NCBI GenBank assembly: GCA_043739385.1
Contig: JAYUED010000202.1
Span: 7,713-71,712 of the forward strand
Length of the DNA stretch: 64,000 nucleotides
Origin: Defluviibacillus sp043739385
Lineage (GTDB): Bacteria; Pseudomonadota; Gammaproteobacteria; Burkholderiales; Burkholderiaceae_C
Direction: 5' to 3'
A model generated the notes under the pieces. It was given only the letters and a program-made list of their open reading frames with translations, ran no database searches and was not told where the DNA came from. Below, piece by piece: positions 7,096 through 15,556 of the stretch; position 1 is the first letter of the stretch; each line of letters opens with the position of its first letter. The position numbers were made by a program, and so were the translations under genes.

Positions 7096-8444
7096 ACGAG
7101 TCGGTTCAGCTCAAGTTATCTTTTTCACTGTCGCTAACCATTTTGCTCATTGCTGTAGTGGCTGGCATATTTTCGTTTTTTTCTGCGTTCGACGAAGCCC
7201 ATGAGTTGCAAGACGACATGCTTCGCCAAGTTGCAGCACTGTTTGATCGACATCACCTTCCGCTTGCACATCTTGGAGACGATGGTCGCGCTAAGGGCAG
7301 CAGTGAAGAGTCCCGCGTTATCGTCCAGTATCTAGCCGATGGCAACAAATTAGCAGAGGACGTCGATTCGAGATCTGCATTGCCGCTGCCTATCACCCTA
7401 CCCGATGGTCTACAAACACTTGACGTCAACGGCGAACCATTTCGTCTACTGGTCAAAACGACATCTAATGGCGAGCGGATTGCCGTGGCGCAAGAAACCG
7501 ACGTACGCGATGAAATTGCACGCAGTAGTGCCTTGCGCACCTTGATGCCATTCCTGATCTTGGTTCCCATCCTGCTTTTGATCGTGGCAGATCTGGTACG
7601 TAAGCTGTTTCAGCCGATCGCTTTGTTGTCGGCAGAAATCGATCAACGTGCTGACCAAGAATTACATCCGATTGAGGAAAGTCATCTTCCTGCTGAGGTG
7701 CGCCCGTTCGTGGTCGCGATTAACCGTCTGCTCGCTCGTGTTGAGCAGTCAATGGAAGCCCAACGCCGGTTTGTCGCGGATGCAGCGCATGAGCTTCGCT
7801 CTCCGTTTACTGCTTTGTCGCTGCAGGCCGAGCGGCTGGCCCAAGCGAAAATGTCTGAGCTTGCTTCTGAGCGGCCAGTTACTTTGTGCCGAGGTATCGA
7901 GCGCGGCCGTGCCCTGCTAGATCAACTTCTTACTTTTGCCAAGGTACAGGCTGTGCTCGATCGGCCCAAGTTGTCCGTATCGGTGTTCAACATCTATCGC
8001 CGTGTACTTGAAGACCTCATGCCTCTGGCCGATGCCAAGCGCATTGATATTGGCGTGGAAGGAGAGCAAGACGCCCAACTCTGGATTCACGAACTGGATT
8101 TGCTGGCGGTGGTCAAGAATTTGGTTGATAACGCCATTCGCTACACGCCAGATGGCGGGAAGGTCGATTTGTCTGTAACCCTAGGGGATAGCCACGCAAC
8201 ACTGCAAATTCAAGACTCTGGGCCAGGTATTCAAATTTCTGAGCGAGCGAGAGTGTTTGACCCGTTTTATCGCACGCTTGGGAGCGATCAGTTTGGGTCA
8301 GGTCTGGGCCTTTCCATTGTCAAGGCCGTCACGGATCGGATTGGCGCCGAGATTCAAATGGGGTTCTCAGACGAAGTGAAGCATTGTGGCCTTTGTGTTT
8401 GCGTGCTCGTGCCGTTGGTTAAGCCTGCCCAAGAGGTGCCTTAG
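7071..8444 (+). CDS. Sensor histidine kinase (QseC/PmrB-like)
   Basis: Inner-membrane sensor kinase of 457 residues, cognate to the overlapping response regulator. Two membrane helices (about 16-38 and 158-178) bracket a periplasmic sensor domain of about 120 residues. Then come a HAMP-like segment, the H-box FVADAAHELRSP with phospho-acceptor His240, and the ATPase motifs N (NLVDNAIRYTPDGG), G1 (DSGPGI), F (DPFYR) and G2 (GSGLGLSIV). The periplasmic part lacks the acidic clusters used by PhoQ-like metal sensors, so the signal is unknown. The end is compact, finishing shortly after the G2 box. Confidence 0.92.
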   Translation: MDGFKKRLNESVQLKLSFSLSLTILLIAVVAGIFSFFSAFDEAHELQDDMLRQVAALFDRHHLPLAHLGDDGRAKGSSEESRVIVQYLADGNKLAEDVDSRSALPLPITLPDGLQTLDVNGEPFRLLVKTTSNGERIAVAQETDVRDEIARSSALRTLMPFLILVPILLLIVADLVRKLFQPIALLSAEIDQRADQELHPIEESHLPAEVRPFVVAINRLLARVEQSMEAQRRFVADAAHELRSPFTALSLQAERLAQAKMSELASERPVTLCRGIERGRALLDQLLTFAKVQAVLDRPKLSVSVFNIYRRVLEDLMPLADAKRIDIGVEGEQDAQLWIHELDLLAVVKNLVDNAIRYTPDGGKVDLSVTLGDSHATLQIQDSGPGIQISERARVFDPFYRTLGSDQFGSGLGLSIVKAVTDRIGAEIQMGFSDEVKHCGLCVCVLVPLVKPAQEVP

Positions 8445-8514
8445 AGGCGCAGATATTCACGTTAAAAATTTGTTGCTGAATCTTTACATTAATGTCTCGT
8501 CATTAAATGTCAAA

Positions 8515-8546
8515 ACAATCATTGTCATGGCAATATAATTATTGCT
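8515..8546 (+). promoter_or_regulatory. Promoter and candidate MarR operator directly before marR
   Basis: Two inverted repeats lie here: ACAAT-C-ATTGT (8515-8525) and GCAATA-N4-TATTGC (8530-8545). The second spans a perfect -10 hexamer TATAAT (8534-8539) only 7 bases before the ATG. MarR-family repressors commonly bind such CAAT/ATTG dyads over the promoter. No Shine-Dalgarno fits between the -10 and the start codon, so the transcript may be leaderless. A clear -35 element was not found. Confidence 0.6.
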
Positions 8547-9056
8547 ATGCCTACTTTCAATCTGCCTGCTGCTGAGTCAGAGCCGTTCTACAAATCCGAG
8601 TCCTACGACCCCGACGCCAGCGTGGGCAATTTGATGAGAACCCTGGTGATGTGCCTCAGCCAAGAAATCGAGCGCGAACTGGAGCCTTCTGGTCTGACCA
8701 ACGCGCAATGGAAGCCGCTTTTCACGCTGGCCATTGGTCGTGCATTTACCGTAGCTGAGATTGCGCGTACCTGCACCCTTGATGCAGGGGGGACCACACG
8801 CCTGCTAGACCGCTTGGAGTCCAAGGGACTTTGCAAGCGACTGCGTTCGCTGGACGATCGTCGTGTAGTTAACGTAGAACTGACCGACGCAGGACGCGAA
8901 GCGGCCAAAGCCATACCCATTGCACTCGTTCGTGTGCAAAACGCCCATCTTGCAGGCTTCACTATTGAAGAAGTAAAGATATTCACCGGCTTCCTGCGCC
9001 GTATGCAAGACAACGCCAATGCCATTCAGGCCCAAGGGAAAAACCATGCTGACTGA
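8547..9056 (+). CDS. MarR-family transcriptional repressor
   Basis: A 169-residue winged-helix regulator. The N-terminal part (YDPDASVGNLMRTL) is typical of MarR proteins encoded next to EmrAB-type pumps in Burkholderiales and supports the first ATG. The DNA-binding domain spans about residues 55-125, with FTVAEIARTCTLDAGGTTRLLDRLESKGL as helix-turn-helix and CKRLRSLDDRRVVNVELT as wing. The start lies directly on the promoter dyads, suggesting autoregulation. It overlaps the next gene by 11 bases, so it is co-expressed with the efflux system it probably represses. The ligand is probably a phenolic or other hydrophobic drug, by family analogy only. Confidence 0.9.
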   Translation: MPTFNLPAAESEPFYKSESYDPDASVGNLMRTLVMCLSQEIERELEPSGLTNAQWKPLFTLAIGRAFTVAEIARTCTLDAGGTTRLLDRLESKGLCKRLRSLDDRRVVNVELTDAGREAAKAIPIALVRVQNAHLAGFTIEEVKIFTGFLRRMQDNANAIQAQGKNHAD

Positions 9057-10527
9057 CTTCACGAGGGCATCACATTTCGCCCTATCTGCCTTGTTGGTTG
9101 CCGTTTTAGCGGCCTGTGCCAACCCTGCGGGCATAGCGCCCAAATCACAAATACGCGATGCCACTTCGTTAGGTCTGGCGTTCGGTGCGACGGCTGACAG
9201 TCCCATTGCCGCCGATTGGTGGCGCGAATTCAACGATGCTCAACTTAACCGCTTGATAGATGTTGCGCTGGACACAACAGCCGGCCACAGCCCGAGTCTC
9301 AAAATAGCCCAAACCCGTCTTGCCCGCGCTCAGGCCGTCACCGAGTTGGTAGGTGCGGCCAGCGGCCCACAAGTGAATGCTGGCGTAGACCTCACCCACG
9401 AGCGCTTCACCGCCAATGGCCTTTATCCAGCACCATTGGGCGGCTCCATACGTGACATCGGAACCCTACAGCTCAATGGCAGCTGGGAATTTGATTTCTT
9501 TGGTAAAAACCGCGCGGCCCTTGACGCTGCTTTGGGCAATGCACAAGCCGCGCAAGCCGATGCGCAGGCTGCCCGTGTATTGCTGGCAAGCCAAGTTGCT
9601 CGTCAGTACTTTCAACTGGCCCGTTTGATGGATCAGCTGAGCGTGGCCCGTCGTACCCTCGCTCAGCGTGAAGAAACGCTGTCGCTGGTGCAAGCTCGGT
9701 TGAAAGCAGGCCTAGACACTCGTTTGGAGTTGCGTCAAAGCGAGGGTGACTTGCCCGAGGCTCGTCAGCAAATCGAAGTCTTGAACGAGCAGGCCCAGTT
9801 AACTCGCAATGCCTTATCTGCACTGCTTGGGGAGCCTAAAGCGGCTGATGCGATTACGCCATCTTCTTTGGCTGCTATTACAAGCATTGCAACGGTCAAC
9901 CGTATCCCTGCCGATCTGCTGGCACGCCGTGCTGATATTGCTGCAGCCCGATGGCGTGTCGAAGCCACAGGGCAGGATATGGTGAGCGCTAAAGCGCAGT
10001 TTTACCCCAATATCAATCTGGTGGGTTTTGTAGGCCTCTCCAGCATTGGGCTAGGCCGTTTGGTCAGCAGTGGCAGTGAGCAGTGGGGTGTAGGCCCAGC
10101 GCTTCGTTTACCTATTTTTGACTCAGGCCGTTTACGCGCCAACTTGGCGGGCAAATCCGTTGATGTGGATGCCGCTGTCGAAAGCTACAACAGCGTGGTG
10201 ATAGAAGCGCTACACGACGTAGCTGACCAGATTGCCTCAGTCCAGTCCATCTCCCGCCAGCAAGTCGAACAACGCCAGGCGCAGGCGGCTGCTGAAAGCG
10301 CCTATGCGTTGGCCGTCCAGCGTCAGAAAGCCGGTTTGGTCAACAAACTCCAAGTGTTGGGTGCAGAAACCCGATTGCTAGCCTCTCGCCGCCAAGAGGT
10401 TGATCTGAGCGCCCGTGCGCTTGAAACCCAGGTCGCGCTGATTCGTGCCCTTGGCGGAGGCTATGCCGCGTCCAACGCTACGGCACTGGCTGCAGCCTCC
10501 CCAATCAACACCGTTGCTGCGCCGTAA
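9046..10527 (+). CDS. Outer-membrane efflux lipoprotein, NodT/OprM-like
   Basis: Outer-membrane channel of a tripartite efflux pump, 493 residues. The ATG at 9046 has a good Shine-Dalgarno (aaggga) and overlaps the marR stop. The signal peptide ends in a lipobox (VLAAC), so it is a lipoprotein. The body has two outer-membrane-efflux-protein repeats. The first contains DWWREFNDAQLNRLIDVAL and GSWEFDFFGKNRAALDAA; the second contains RRADIAAARWRVEATGQDMVSAKAQFYP and GPALRLPIFDSGRLRANL. These are classical NodT-family signatures. Its partners are the adaptor and MFS pump encoded next. Confidence 0.92.
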   Translation: MLTDFTRASHFALSALLVAVLAACANPAGIAPKSQIRDATSLGLAFGATADSPIAADWWREFNDAQLNRLIDVALDTTAGHSPSLKIAQTRLARAQAVTELVGAASGPQVNAGVDLTHERFTANGLYPAPLGGSIRDIGTLQLNGSWEFDFFGKNRAALDAALGNAQAAQADAQAARVLLASQVARQYFQLARLMDQLSVARRTLAQREETLSLVQARLKAGLDTRLELRQSEGDLPEARQQIEVLNEQAQLTRNALSALLGEPKAADAITPSSLAAITSIATVNRIPADLLARRADIAAARWRVEATGQDMVSAKAQFYPNINLVGFVGLSSIGLGRLVSSGSEQWGVGPALRLPIFDSGRLRANLAGKSVDVDAAVESYNSVVIEALHDVADQIASVQSISRQQVEQRQAQAAAESAYALAVQRQKAGLVNKLQVLGAETRLLASRRQEVDLSARALETQVALIRALGGGYAASNATALAAASPINTVAAP

Positions 10528-10568
10528 CTGACGCCAACCCCAATCTACGCCCACGCGAAAAAACGACT

Positions 10569-11879
10569 ATGAATACGCCTAATACTCCTGAAAACAGAGC
10601 ATCAAATAGCCAGCCAGTAATTACTACAGCTGCTTCAGCATCAAAAACTCCTGCCCCTGGCCCCACAGGTAAACCACAGCGTAAAAAATACCTCATCCTG
10701 CTAGCCCTGGTAGTTGTTATTGGCGGTATCGGCGATGGCGTCTATGACTGGCTGGTGGGCCGAAACTTTGAGGACACCGACAACGCCTACGTGAACGGCA
10801 ACATCATCCAGATCACGCCACAAATTACGGGCACGGTGGTGGCTGTTCTAGCGGAAGATAATGATTTTGTGAAGGCGGGGCAAGTCCTCGTCAAACTCGA
10901 CCCGGCTGATGCCAAAGTCGCGCTGAACCAAGCCGAAGCCAACCTCGCCCAAGCCGTACGCCAAGTGCGCACGCTGTACGCTAACAACACGACACTGTCG
11001 GTTCAAATCACAGCCCGCAATGCGGATGTGGCCAAAGCCCAGAGTGACATCGCCCGGGCTACAGACGATTTGGCCCGCCGCCAATCGCTGATAGGCAATG
11101 GCGCAGTGTCTACCGAAGAAGTCAACCATGCCAAAAGTCAGCTCGACTTGGCTAAAAGTGCGTTGGCGTCGGCTCAGGCTGCTGTAAGTGCGGCCAAAGA
11201 GCAGTTAGCCAGCAACCAGACGATGACCGATGGCACCACCGTCGAACTGCACCCTAGCGTACAGGCTGCAGCTGCCAAGGTACATGAGTCCTTTCTGACC
11301 AGTCAGCGCGCTGCCTTGTTGGCACCTGTAGAAGGCTATGTTGCCAAACGCACCGTGCAACTCGGTCAACGTGTGGCCGCAGGTATGCCCATGATGTCCC
11401 TTATTCCACTTAGCCAAGTTTGGGTAGATGGCAACTTCAAGGAGCCGCAGTTGCGTAACATCCGCATTGGCCAGCCCGTCACACTGACAGCGGACATGTA
11501 CGGTAAGAAAGTAGAGTACCAAGGCACCGTATCCGGTTTGGGTGTAGGCACAGGAGCTGCCTTTGCACTGTTACCGGCACAAAATGCCACTGGTAACTGG
11601 ATTAAAGTGGTGCAGCGCGTTCCAGTACGAATTGCATTGAACCCAACTGACTTAGCCAAAAATCCATTGCGTATTGGCTTGTCGATGGACGCCACTGTTG
11701 ATGTGCACAACACAGACGGAAAATCGTTGGCCGATGCTCCGCGCCCAGCGACAGCCGGTGCGGCGTCTGTGCCAAGTCCCAACGAGCAAGCAGATGTGGC
11801 TGCTGCAGCTGACATTCAACGCATCATCAGTGCCAATTTGGGCCGTACCACCGTAGCAACTGCGGCGGCAACCCGCTAA
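10569..11879 (+). CDS. EmrA/HlyD-type membrane fusion protein
   Basis: Periplasmic adaptor, 436 residues. The N-terminus is Ser/Thr/Pro-rich and cytoplasmic, followed by one membrane helix (about 39-58). The biotinyl-lipoyl-like half motif TDNAYVNGNIIQITPQITGTV comes next, then a coiled-coil hairpin (about 120-220, rich in Ala, Gln and Lys) and the second lipoyl half ALLAPVEGYVAKRTVQLGQRV. The beta-barrel segment VWVDGNFKEPQLRNIRIGQPV is typical of EmrA. It links the inner-membrane EmrB-like transporter (start 8 bases after this stop) to the outer-membrane channel encoded upstream. Confidence 0.92.
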   Translation: MNTPNTPENRASNSQPVITTAASASKTPAPGPTGKPQRKKYLILLALVVVIGGIGDGVYDWLVGRNFEDTDNAYVNGNIIQITPQITGTVVAVLAEDNDFVKAGQVLVKLDPADAKVALNQAEANLAQAVRQVRTLYANNTTLSVQITARNADVAKAQSDIARATDDLARRQSLIGNGAVSTEEVNHAKSQLDLAKSALASAQAAVSAAKEQLASNQTMTDGTTVELHPSVQAAAAKVHESFLTSQRAALLAPVEGYVAKRTVQLGQRVAAGMPMMSLIPLSQVWVDGNFKEPQLRNIRIGQPVTLTADMYGKKVEYQGTVSGLGVGTGAAFALLPAQNATGNWIKVVQRVPVRIALNPTDLAKNPLRIGLSMDATVDVHNTDGKSLADAPRPATAGAASVPSPNEQADVAAAADIQRIISANLGRTTVATAAATR

Positions 11880-11887
11880 GCGCGCTA

Positions 11888-13456
11888 ATGGCCACCCCCT
11901 CCGCTGCGGCTTTTATTGCCCACCCCCCGCTGCAAGGATCGGCCCGCATGTGGGGCACTGTGGCCTTGTCAGCGGCTACCTTCATGAACGTGCTGGACAC
12001 GTCGATTGCCAACGTATCCCTAACCGCCATCGCCGGTGATTTGGGTGTCAGTCCAACGCAAGGCACTTGGGTGATTACCAGCTTTGCCGTGGCCAATGCG
12101 ATTGCCGTGCCATTGACTGGCTGGCTGTCACAGCGTTTTGGTCAAGTAAGGCTGTTCGTTGCCAGCATCATCATGTTCGTGATTGCCTCCTGGCTGTGTG
12201 GCTTGGCCCCCAATATGAACACGCTGATTGCTGTGCGCGCATTGCAAGGCTTTGTCGCCGGGCCAATGATTCCGCTCTCGCAAACGCTGTTGCTTGCGAG
12301 CTACCCAAAAGCATTGGCGGGCATGGCCATGGCCATGTGGGCCATGACCACGCTGGTCGCCCCAGTGATGGGGCCACTGCTGGGTGGCTGGATCACCGAT
12401 AACTTTACTTGGCCATGGATTTTCTACATCAATATTCCTATTGGTATGGTTACAGCAACTGCTACTTGGGCACTGTTTCGTAACCGTGAATCCTTGGTGC
12501 AAAAGCTGCCAATTGATTCCGTGGGCTTGGCGCTGCTGGTAGTGTGGGTCAGCTCCCTGCAAATTATGTTGGACAAAGGCAAAGAACTGGACTGGTTTCA
12601 TTCACCGGAAGTGACGTTACTGGCCGTGATCGCCGTTATCGGGTTCGTAGCCTTTGTGATTTGGGAGTTGACCGACGATCACCCGGTGGTGGACTTACGG
12701 CTGTTTGCCAGGCGTAACTTTTGGGCTGGTGTAGTAGCTACTTCGGTAGGTTATGGGCTATTTTTTGGCAACATAGTGTTACTGCCGTTATGGTTGCAGC
12801 AATTCATGGGCTACACCGCAACGCAGGCAGGTATTGTGATGGCGCCAGTTGGTTTACTTGCCTTGGTATTGTCGCCTGTCGTGGGCAAAAACATCAACAA
12901 GGTAGATCCACGCAAGTTCGCTAGCTTTGCGTTCATGATTTTTGCGTTGGTACTTTGGATGCGATCGCATTTCAACACTTCAGCCGATTTACCCACCATC
13001 ATGGTGCCTACGATCTTGCAGGGTGCGGCTATGGCGTTTTTCTTTATTCCGCTGACGTCAATCACGCTGTCTGGTCTCACGCCTGACCGTATTCCTGCTG
13101 CGTCCGGTTTGTCTAATTTTGTGCGTATTACGGCAGGGGCTATTGGCACCTCCATTGCTACTACGCTTTGGGAGAACCGTGCCACCATGCACCATGCTCA
13201 TTTGTCAGAATCAATTAACGTGGGTAACCAGGCAGCAACCGGCATCATTTCGGGGCTGTCCTCAGCGGGACTTAGCACCGAGCAGGCGCTGAGCCAGATT
13301 AATAACCTCGTCACCCAGCAGGCGTTCATGCTAGCGGCGAACGATGTGTTTTATGCTTCCGTCATTGTATTTTTGATACTGATTCCGCTGGTGTGGGTGA
13401 CGCGGCCGCAAAAGGCGACGGCGGACAGCTCAGCGGCTGCAGCTGGGGCGCATTGA
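11888..13456 (+). CDS. EmrB/QacA-type MFS multidrug transporter (DHA2, 14 helices)
   Basis: Proton-driven drug exporter of 522 residues, 14-TM DHA2 family. Motif C-like and family signatures are visible. LDTSIANVSLTAIAGDLGVSPTQGTWVITSF opens helix 1, GWLSQRFGQVRLFV is motif A, and LGGWITDNFTWPWIFYINIPIG is the DHA2 hallmark after helix 5. The last helix ends near residue 505 with a short Ala-rich tail. It works with the adaptor and channel encoded just upstream; MarR is the likely repressor. Substrates cannot be predicted from sequence. Confidence 0.93.
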   Translation: MATPSAAAFIAHPPLQGSARMWGTVALSAATFMNVLDTSIANVSLTAIAGDLGVSPTQGTWVITSFAVANAIAVPLTGWLSQRFGQVRLFVASIIMFVIASWLCGLAPNMNTLIAVRALQGFVAGPMIPLSQTLLLASYPKALAGMAMAMWAMTTLVAPVMGPLLGGWITDNFTWPWIFYINIPIGMVTATATWALFRNRESLVQKLPIDSVGLALLVVWVSSLQIMLDKGKELDWFHSPEVTLLAVIAVIGFVAFVIWELTDDHPVVDLRLFARRNFWAGVVATSVGYGLFFGNIVLLPLWLQQFMGYTATQAGIVMAPVGLLALVLSPVVGKNINKVDPRKFASFAFMIFALVLWMRSHFNTSADLPTIMVPTILQGAAMAFFFIPLTSITLSGLTPDRIPAASGLSNFVRITAGAIGTSIATTLWENRATMHHAHLSESINVGNQAATGIISGLSSAGLSTEQALSQINNLVTQQAFMLAANDVFYASVIVFLILIPLVWVTRPQKATADSSAAAAGAH

Positions 13457-13470
13457 TTCAGGATTGCAGC

Positions 13471-13563
13471 GTGCTTGTCCAGGATAAGGCCCTTCGGATT
13501 AGTCATTAGTGCCCGCCCGATAGCCAGCATCTGCTGCTCACGATCAGACAGGTTGTGCTCCAT
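13471..13563 (-). pseudogene. Remnant of an ABC transporter ATPase (LivF-like signature region)
   Basis: On the minus strand about 31 codons read HNLSDREQQMLAIGRALM, TNPKGLILDKHAA and so on. These closely match the signature-to-Walker B segment of LivF-type ATPases (LSGGEQQMLAIGRALMTNP...LLLDE). Key residues are lost: SGG has become SDR and the Walker B Asp-Glu has become Asp-Lys. Homology fades on both sides, into antisense emrB on one and the hydrolase 3' end on the other. It is a degraded fragment, not a gene. Confidence 0.6.
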
Positions 13564-14449
13564 AGGCGCACTGCAGGGCAAACGCGAGTTGCTGGAGTTG
13601 CAATGCAGGACCGTAGTGGTGTAAATCCATGCAATGTCCGGTTTGCTGGACGAGGGCGGCGTCAACATGAGGCGAGTTCTGAAGCGCCGCGGCAAAGCCG
13701 TCAACTTCCGCAGGACTCATGACCCAAAGCGGGTCCTGGGCGGACTGCCTGTAGTGAACCGGAACCTTGATAGCGCCGAGGATTGCAGGTGCGTTGTCGG
13801 TCCAGGTGCTCACAATGTCAACCAACTCCGCTTTGGGCGCGGGCGCATCAGCAGCCTGACTGGTCTCAACCATGCCAGGCTGGTAAGTGCCTGCAGCACC
13901 AAACATCATCTGAGCCTTGATGGGGGCCGGCATCTCGACAGTCGGCGTATCGGGCAGACTCTCCCACATGGGTTTGTGTTCAGGTGGCGTCTTGAGACAC
14001 ATGCCCGATAAAGCGATGCCTATCAGCGGAAAGCGCACTGGCGCGCTGCCAGCGAGCGCAGCGATACTGGCTGTGACGGCGCCTCCGACGGAATGGCCGA
14101 TCAAAAAAATACCTTTGGTACCTATTCCATAGCGTATCCAGCAGTCTTCCAGAGCTTTCAAAAGGTAAGCAGCCTGACCAGATACAGTGGCCTGTTCCGC
14201 TGGCAAAGCCGGACTACCGCCGTAGCCAGGACGGTCTAGCGCCACAACAGGGATACCGTTAGCGGCCGACCGGTCGAGTAGAGACGCGCCCGGAATGTCG
14301 AAATACTGCGAGGTATAGGTGCCGCCATGCAGCGCCACGACAAGCGGTAGAAACGAATGCTGGCCAACACTGCCTGGAAGCCGCATCGGGCCAGTAAGGT
14401 CGCCAGCAACTTTGTCGGCCGGTTCAGACTGAAAAGACGAGGTATTCAA
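13544..14449 (-). CDS. Alpha/beta hydrolase, function unknown
   Basis: Predicted cytoplasmic alpha/beta-fold hydrolase. The start chosen is the TTG at 14449, which has a Shine-Dalgarno (GGAG, 9 bases upstream on the minus strand); a GTG at 14506 would lengthen it by 19 residues. Motifs: oxyanion strand VVALHGGTYTSQYFD, DRPGYGGS, nucleophile elbow GHSVGG with the catalytic Ser, and C-terminal His in QQTGHCMDLHHYG; the acid is probably in PLWVMSPAEVDGF. Its last residues overlap the ABC-ATPase remnant, so its C-terminus may have been altered by rearrangement. It lies downstream of the ars operon on the same strand but 400 bases away. Confidence 0.75.
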   Translation of the reverse strand: MNTSSFQSEPADKVAGDLTGPMRLPGSVGQHSFLPLVVALHGGTYTSQYFDIPGASLLDRSAANGIPVVALDRPGYGGSPALPAEQATVSGQAAYLLKALEDCWIRYGIGTKGIFLIGHSVGGAVTASIAALAGSAPVRFPLIGIALSGMCLKTPPEHKPMWESLPDTPTVEMPAPIKAQMMFGAAGTYQPGMVETSQAADAPAPKAELVDIVSTWTDNAPAILGAIKVPVHYRQSAQDPLWVMSPAEVDGFAAALQNSPHVDAALVQQTGHCMDLHHYGPALQLQQLAFALQCAYGAQPV

Positions 14450-14491
14450 GATTTTTATCTCCGTTTTAGTACGTGTGTAGGGGCTAGGGCA

Positions 14492-14505
14492 TGCCCGATC
14501 GGGCA
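14492..14505. promoter_or_regulatory. Perfect 14-bp palindrome upstream of the hydrolase gene
   Basis: TGCCCGA followed directly by TCGGGCA, a gapless perfect palindrome 43 bases before the preferred TTG start of the minus-strand hydrolase. Its place in the expected promoter/leader suggests an operator; the binding protein is unknown. Confidence 0.4.
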
Positions 14506-14506
14506 C

Positions 14507-14836
14507 TCAGTCCCCAATATATTTCCACCGGAGCCCCGGGCATAGATGAAGAATTCGGAGAGGTGATGCCAGCTTTGTATCGGCAGCAACCGCTAAAGCT
14601 CAGCGTGTCAGCATGTTCGAAATCGGATCCGCCAACATGACGGCCTCTAAACTGCACCCGCATTGTTTCGATTTTTTGGAAAAATTGGGCAGAATATTGC
14701 TACAGATCTGGTAGCAATAGTTGCTGTTGCTTGGAGTGATAGGGGGTACATAGCTTGTGATCATGCCTGGGTACAGCAGGCTTCGTGCTCTTATTCCTCC
14801 CGGCGGTGGGATTCTGCCGCCCAGACTCCTTGCCGA
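14507..14836. other. 330-base intergenic region between the hydrolase gene and arsH
   Basis: No credible gene was found here. It holds the 9-bp-armed inverted repeat at 14695-14719. It also holds a GC-rich dyad near 14806-14822 (GGCGG/CCGCC arms, no U tract), which may be the weak end signal of the minus-strand arsenic operon. Short open frames look random. Confidence 0.6.
14695..14719. promoter_or_regulatory. 9-bp perfect inverted repeat (TATTGCTAC / GTAGCAATA)
   Basis: Two perfect 9-base arms separated by 7 bases (agatctg). It lies in the gap between arsH (ending on the minus strand) and the hydrolase gene further along that strand. It could be an operator for the hydrolase promoter or a relic of a mobile-element end. 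No flanking direct repeat was recognised. Confidence 0.45.
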
Positions 14837-15556
14837 TTAAATCGCCGCTTGGTTCACCCGCTTCATTAACGCCTCTGCGCTTTCCTTGCGTTCGCTATAG
14901 CGGTCTACTAGGTACGGTGTAGCGTCGCGGGTGAGTAAGGTGAATTTCACCAGCTCCTCCATCACGTCCACCATCCGGTCATAGTAGGCCGATGGTTTCA
15001 TACGACCAGCGTCGTCAAACTCCATGAAGGCTTTGGCAACGGACGACTGGTTGGGGATAGTCAGCATCCGCATCCAGCGTCCCAGCACACGCAATTGGTT
15101 GACCGCGTTGAACGACTGCGACCCACCACTCACTTGCATCACCGCCAAAGTCTTGCCTTGTGTGGGCCGCACAGCGCCTTGGGTAAGTGGAATCCAGTCA
15201 ATCTGGGTTTTCATGATGCCGGTCATTGCACCATGGCGCTCTGGGCTACACCACACCATGCCTTCACTCCACATTACCAACTCGCGCAGTGCTTGCACTC
15301 TAGGGTGCGACTCTGGCGCGTCGTCGGCCAGCGGCAATCCGTGCGGATCAAACGTGCGCGCTTCAACGCCCATGGCTGTCAATAGACGAGCAGCCTCTTC
15401 GATGAGCAAGCGGCTGAATGAACGTTCGCGCAGTGAGCCGTAAAGTAGCAATATGCGCGGCGGATGTTTACTTGCAACTCCACTGTGTAGCGGGTTGAAG
15501 GACGGTACAGTGAACAGCGCCGGGTCGATGTTCGGGAGGTTAAACGTATCACGCAC
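14837..15556 (-). CDS. arsH: ArsH NADPH-dependent FMN reductase / organoarsenical oxidase
   Basis: A 239-residue flavoprotein of the ArsH family, known to oxidise trivalent methyl- and aryl-arsenicals to less toxic pentavalent forms using NADPH and FMN. The flavodoxin-like fold shows the FMN phosphate loop LLYGSLRERSFSRLL, then WCSPERHGAMTGIMKTQIDWIPL and GGSQSFNAVNQLRVLGRWMRM, all ArsH signatures. Its start overlaps the arsC stop by 8 bases, so it is translationally coupled and last in the arsenic operon. Full length for the family. Confidence 0.93.
   Translation of the reverse strand: MRDTFNLPNIDPALFTVPSFNPLHSGVASKHPPRILLLYGSLRERSFSRLLIEEAARLLTAMGVEARTFDPHGLPLADDAPESHPRVQALRELVMWSEGMVWCSPERHGAMTGIMKTQIDWIPLTQGAVRPTQGKTLAVMQVSGGSQSFNAVNQLRVLGRWMRMLTIPNQSSVAKAFMEFDDAGRMKPSAYYDRMVDVMEELVKFTLLTRDATPYLVDRYSERKESAEALMKRVNQAAI

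Noticed and set aside
14663..14869. Small plus-strand ORF between the hydrolase gene and arsH
   Set aside because: No ribosome-binding site or family features; it runs antisense into arsH and includes a dyad.
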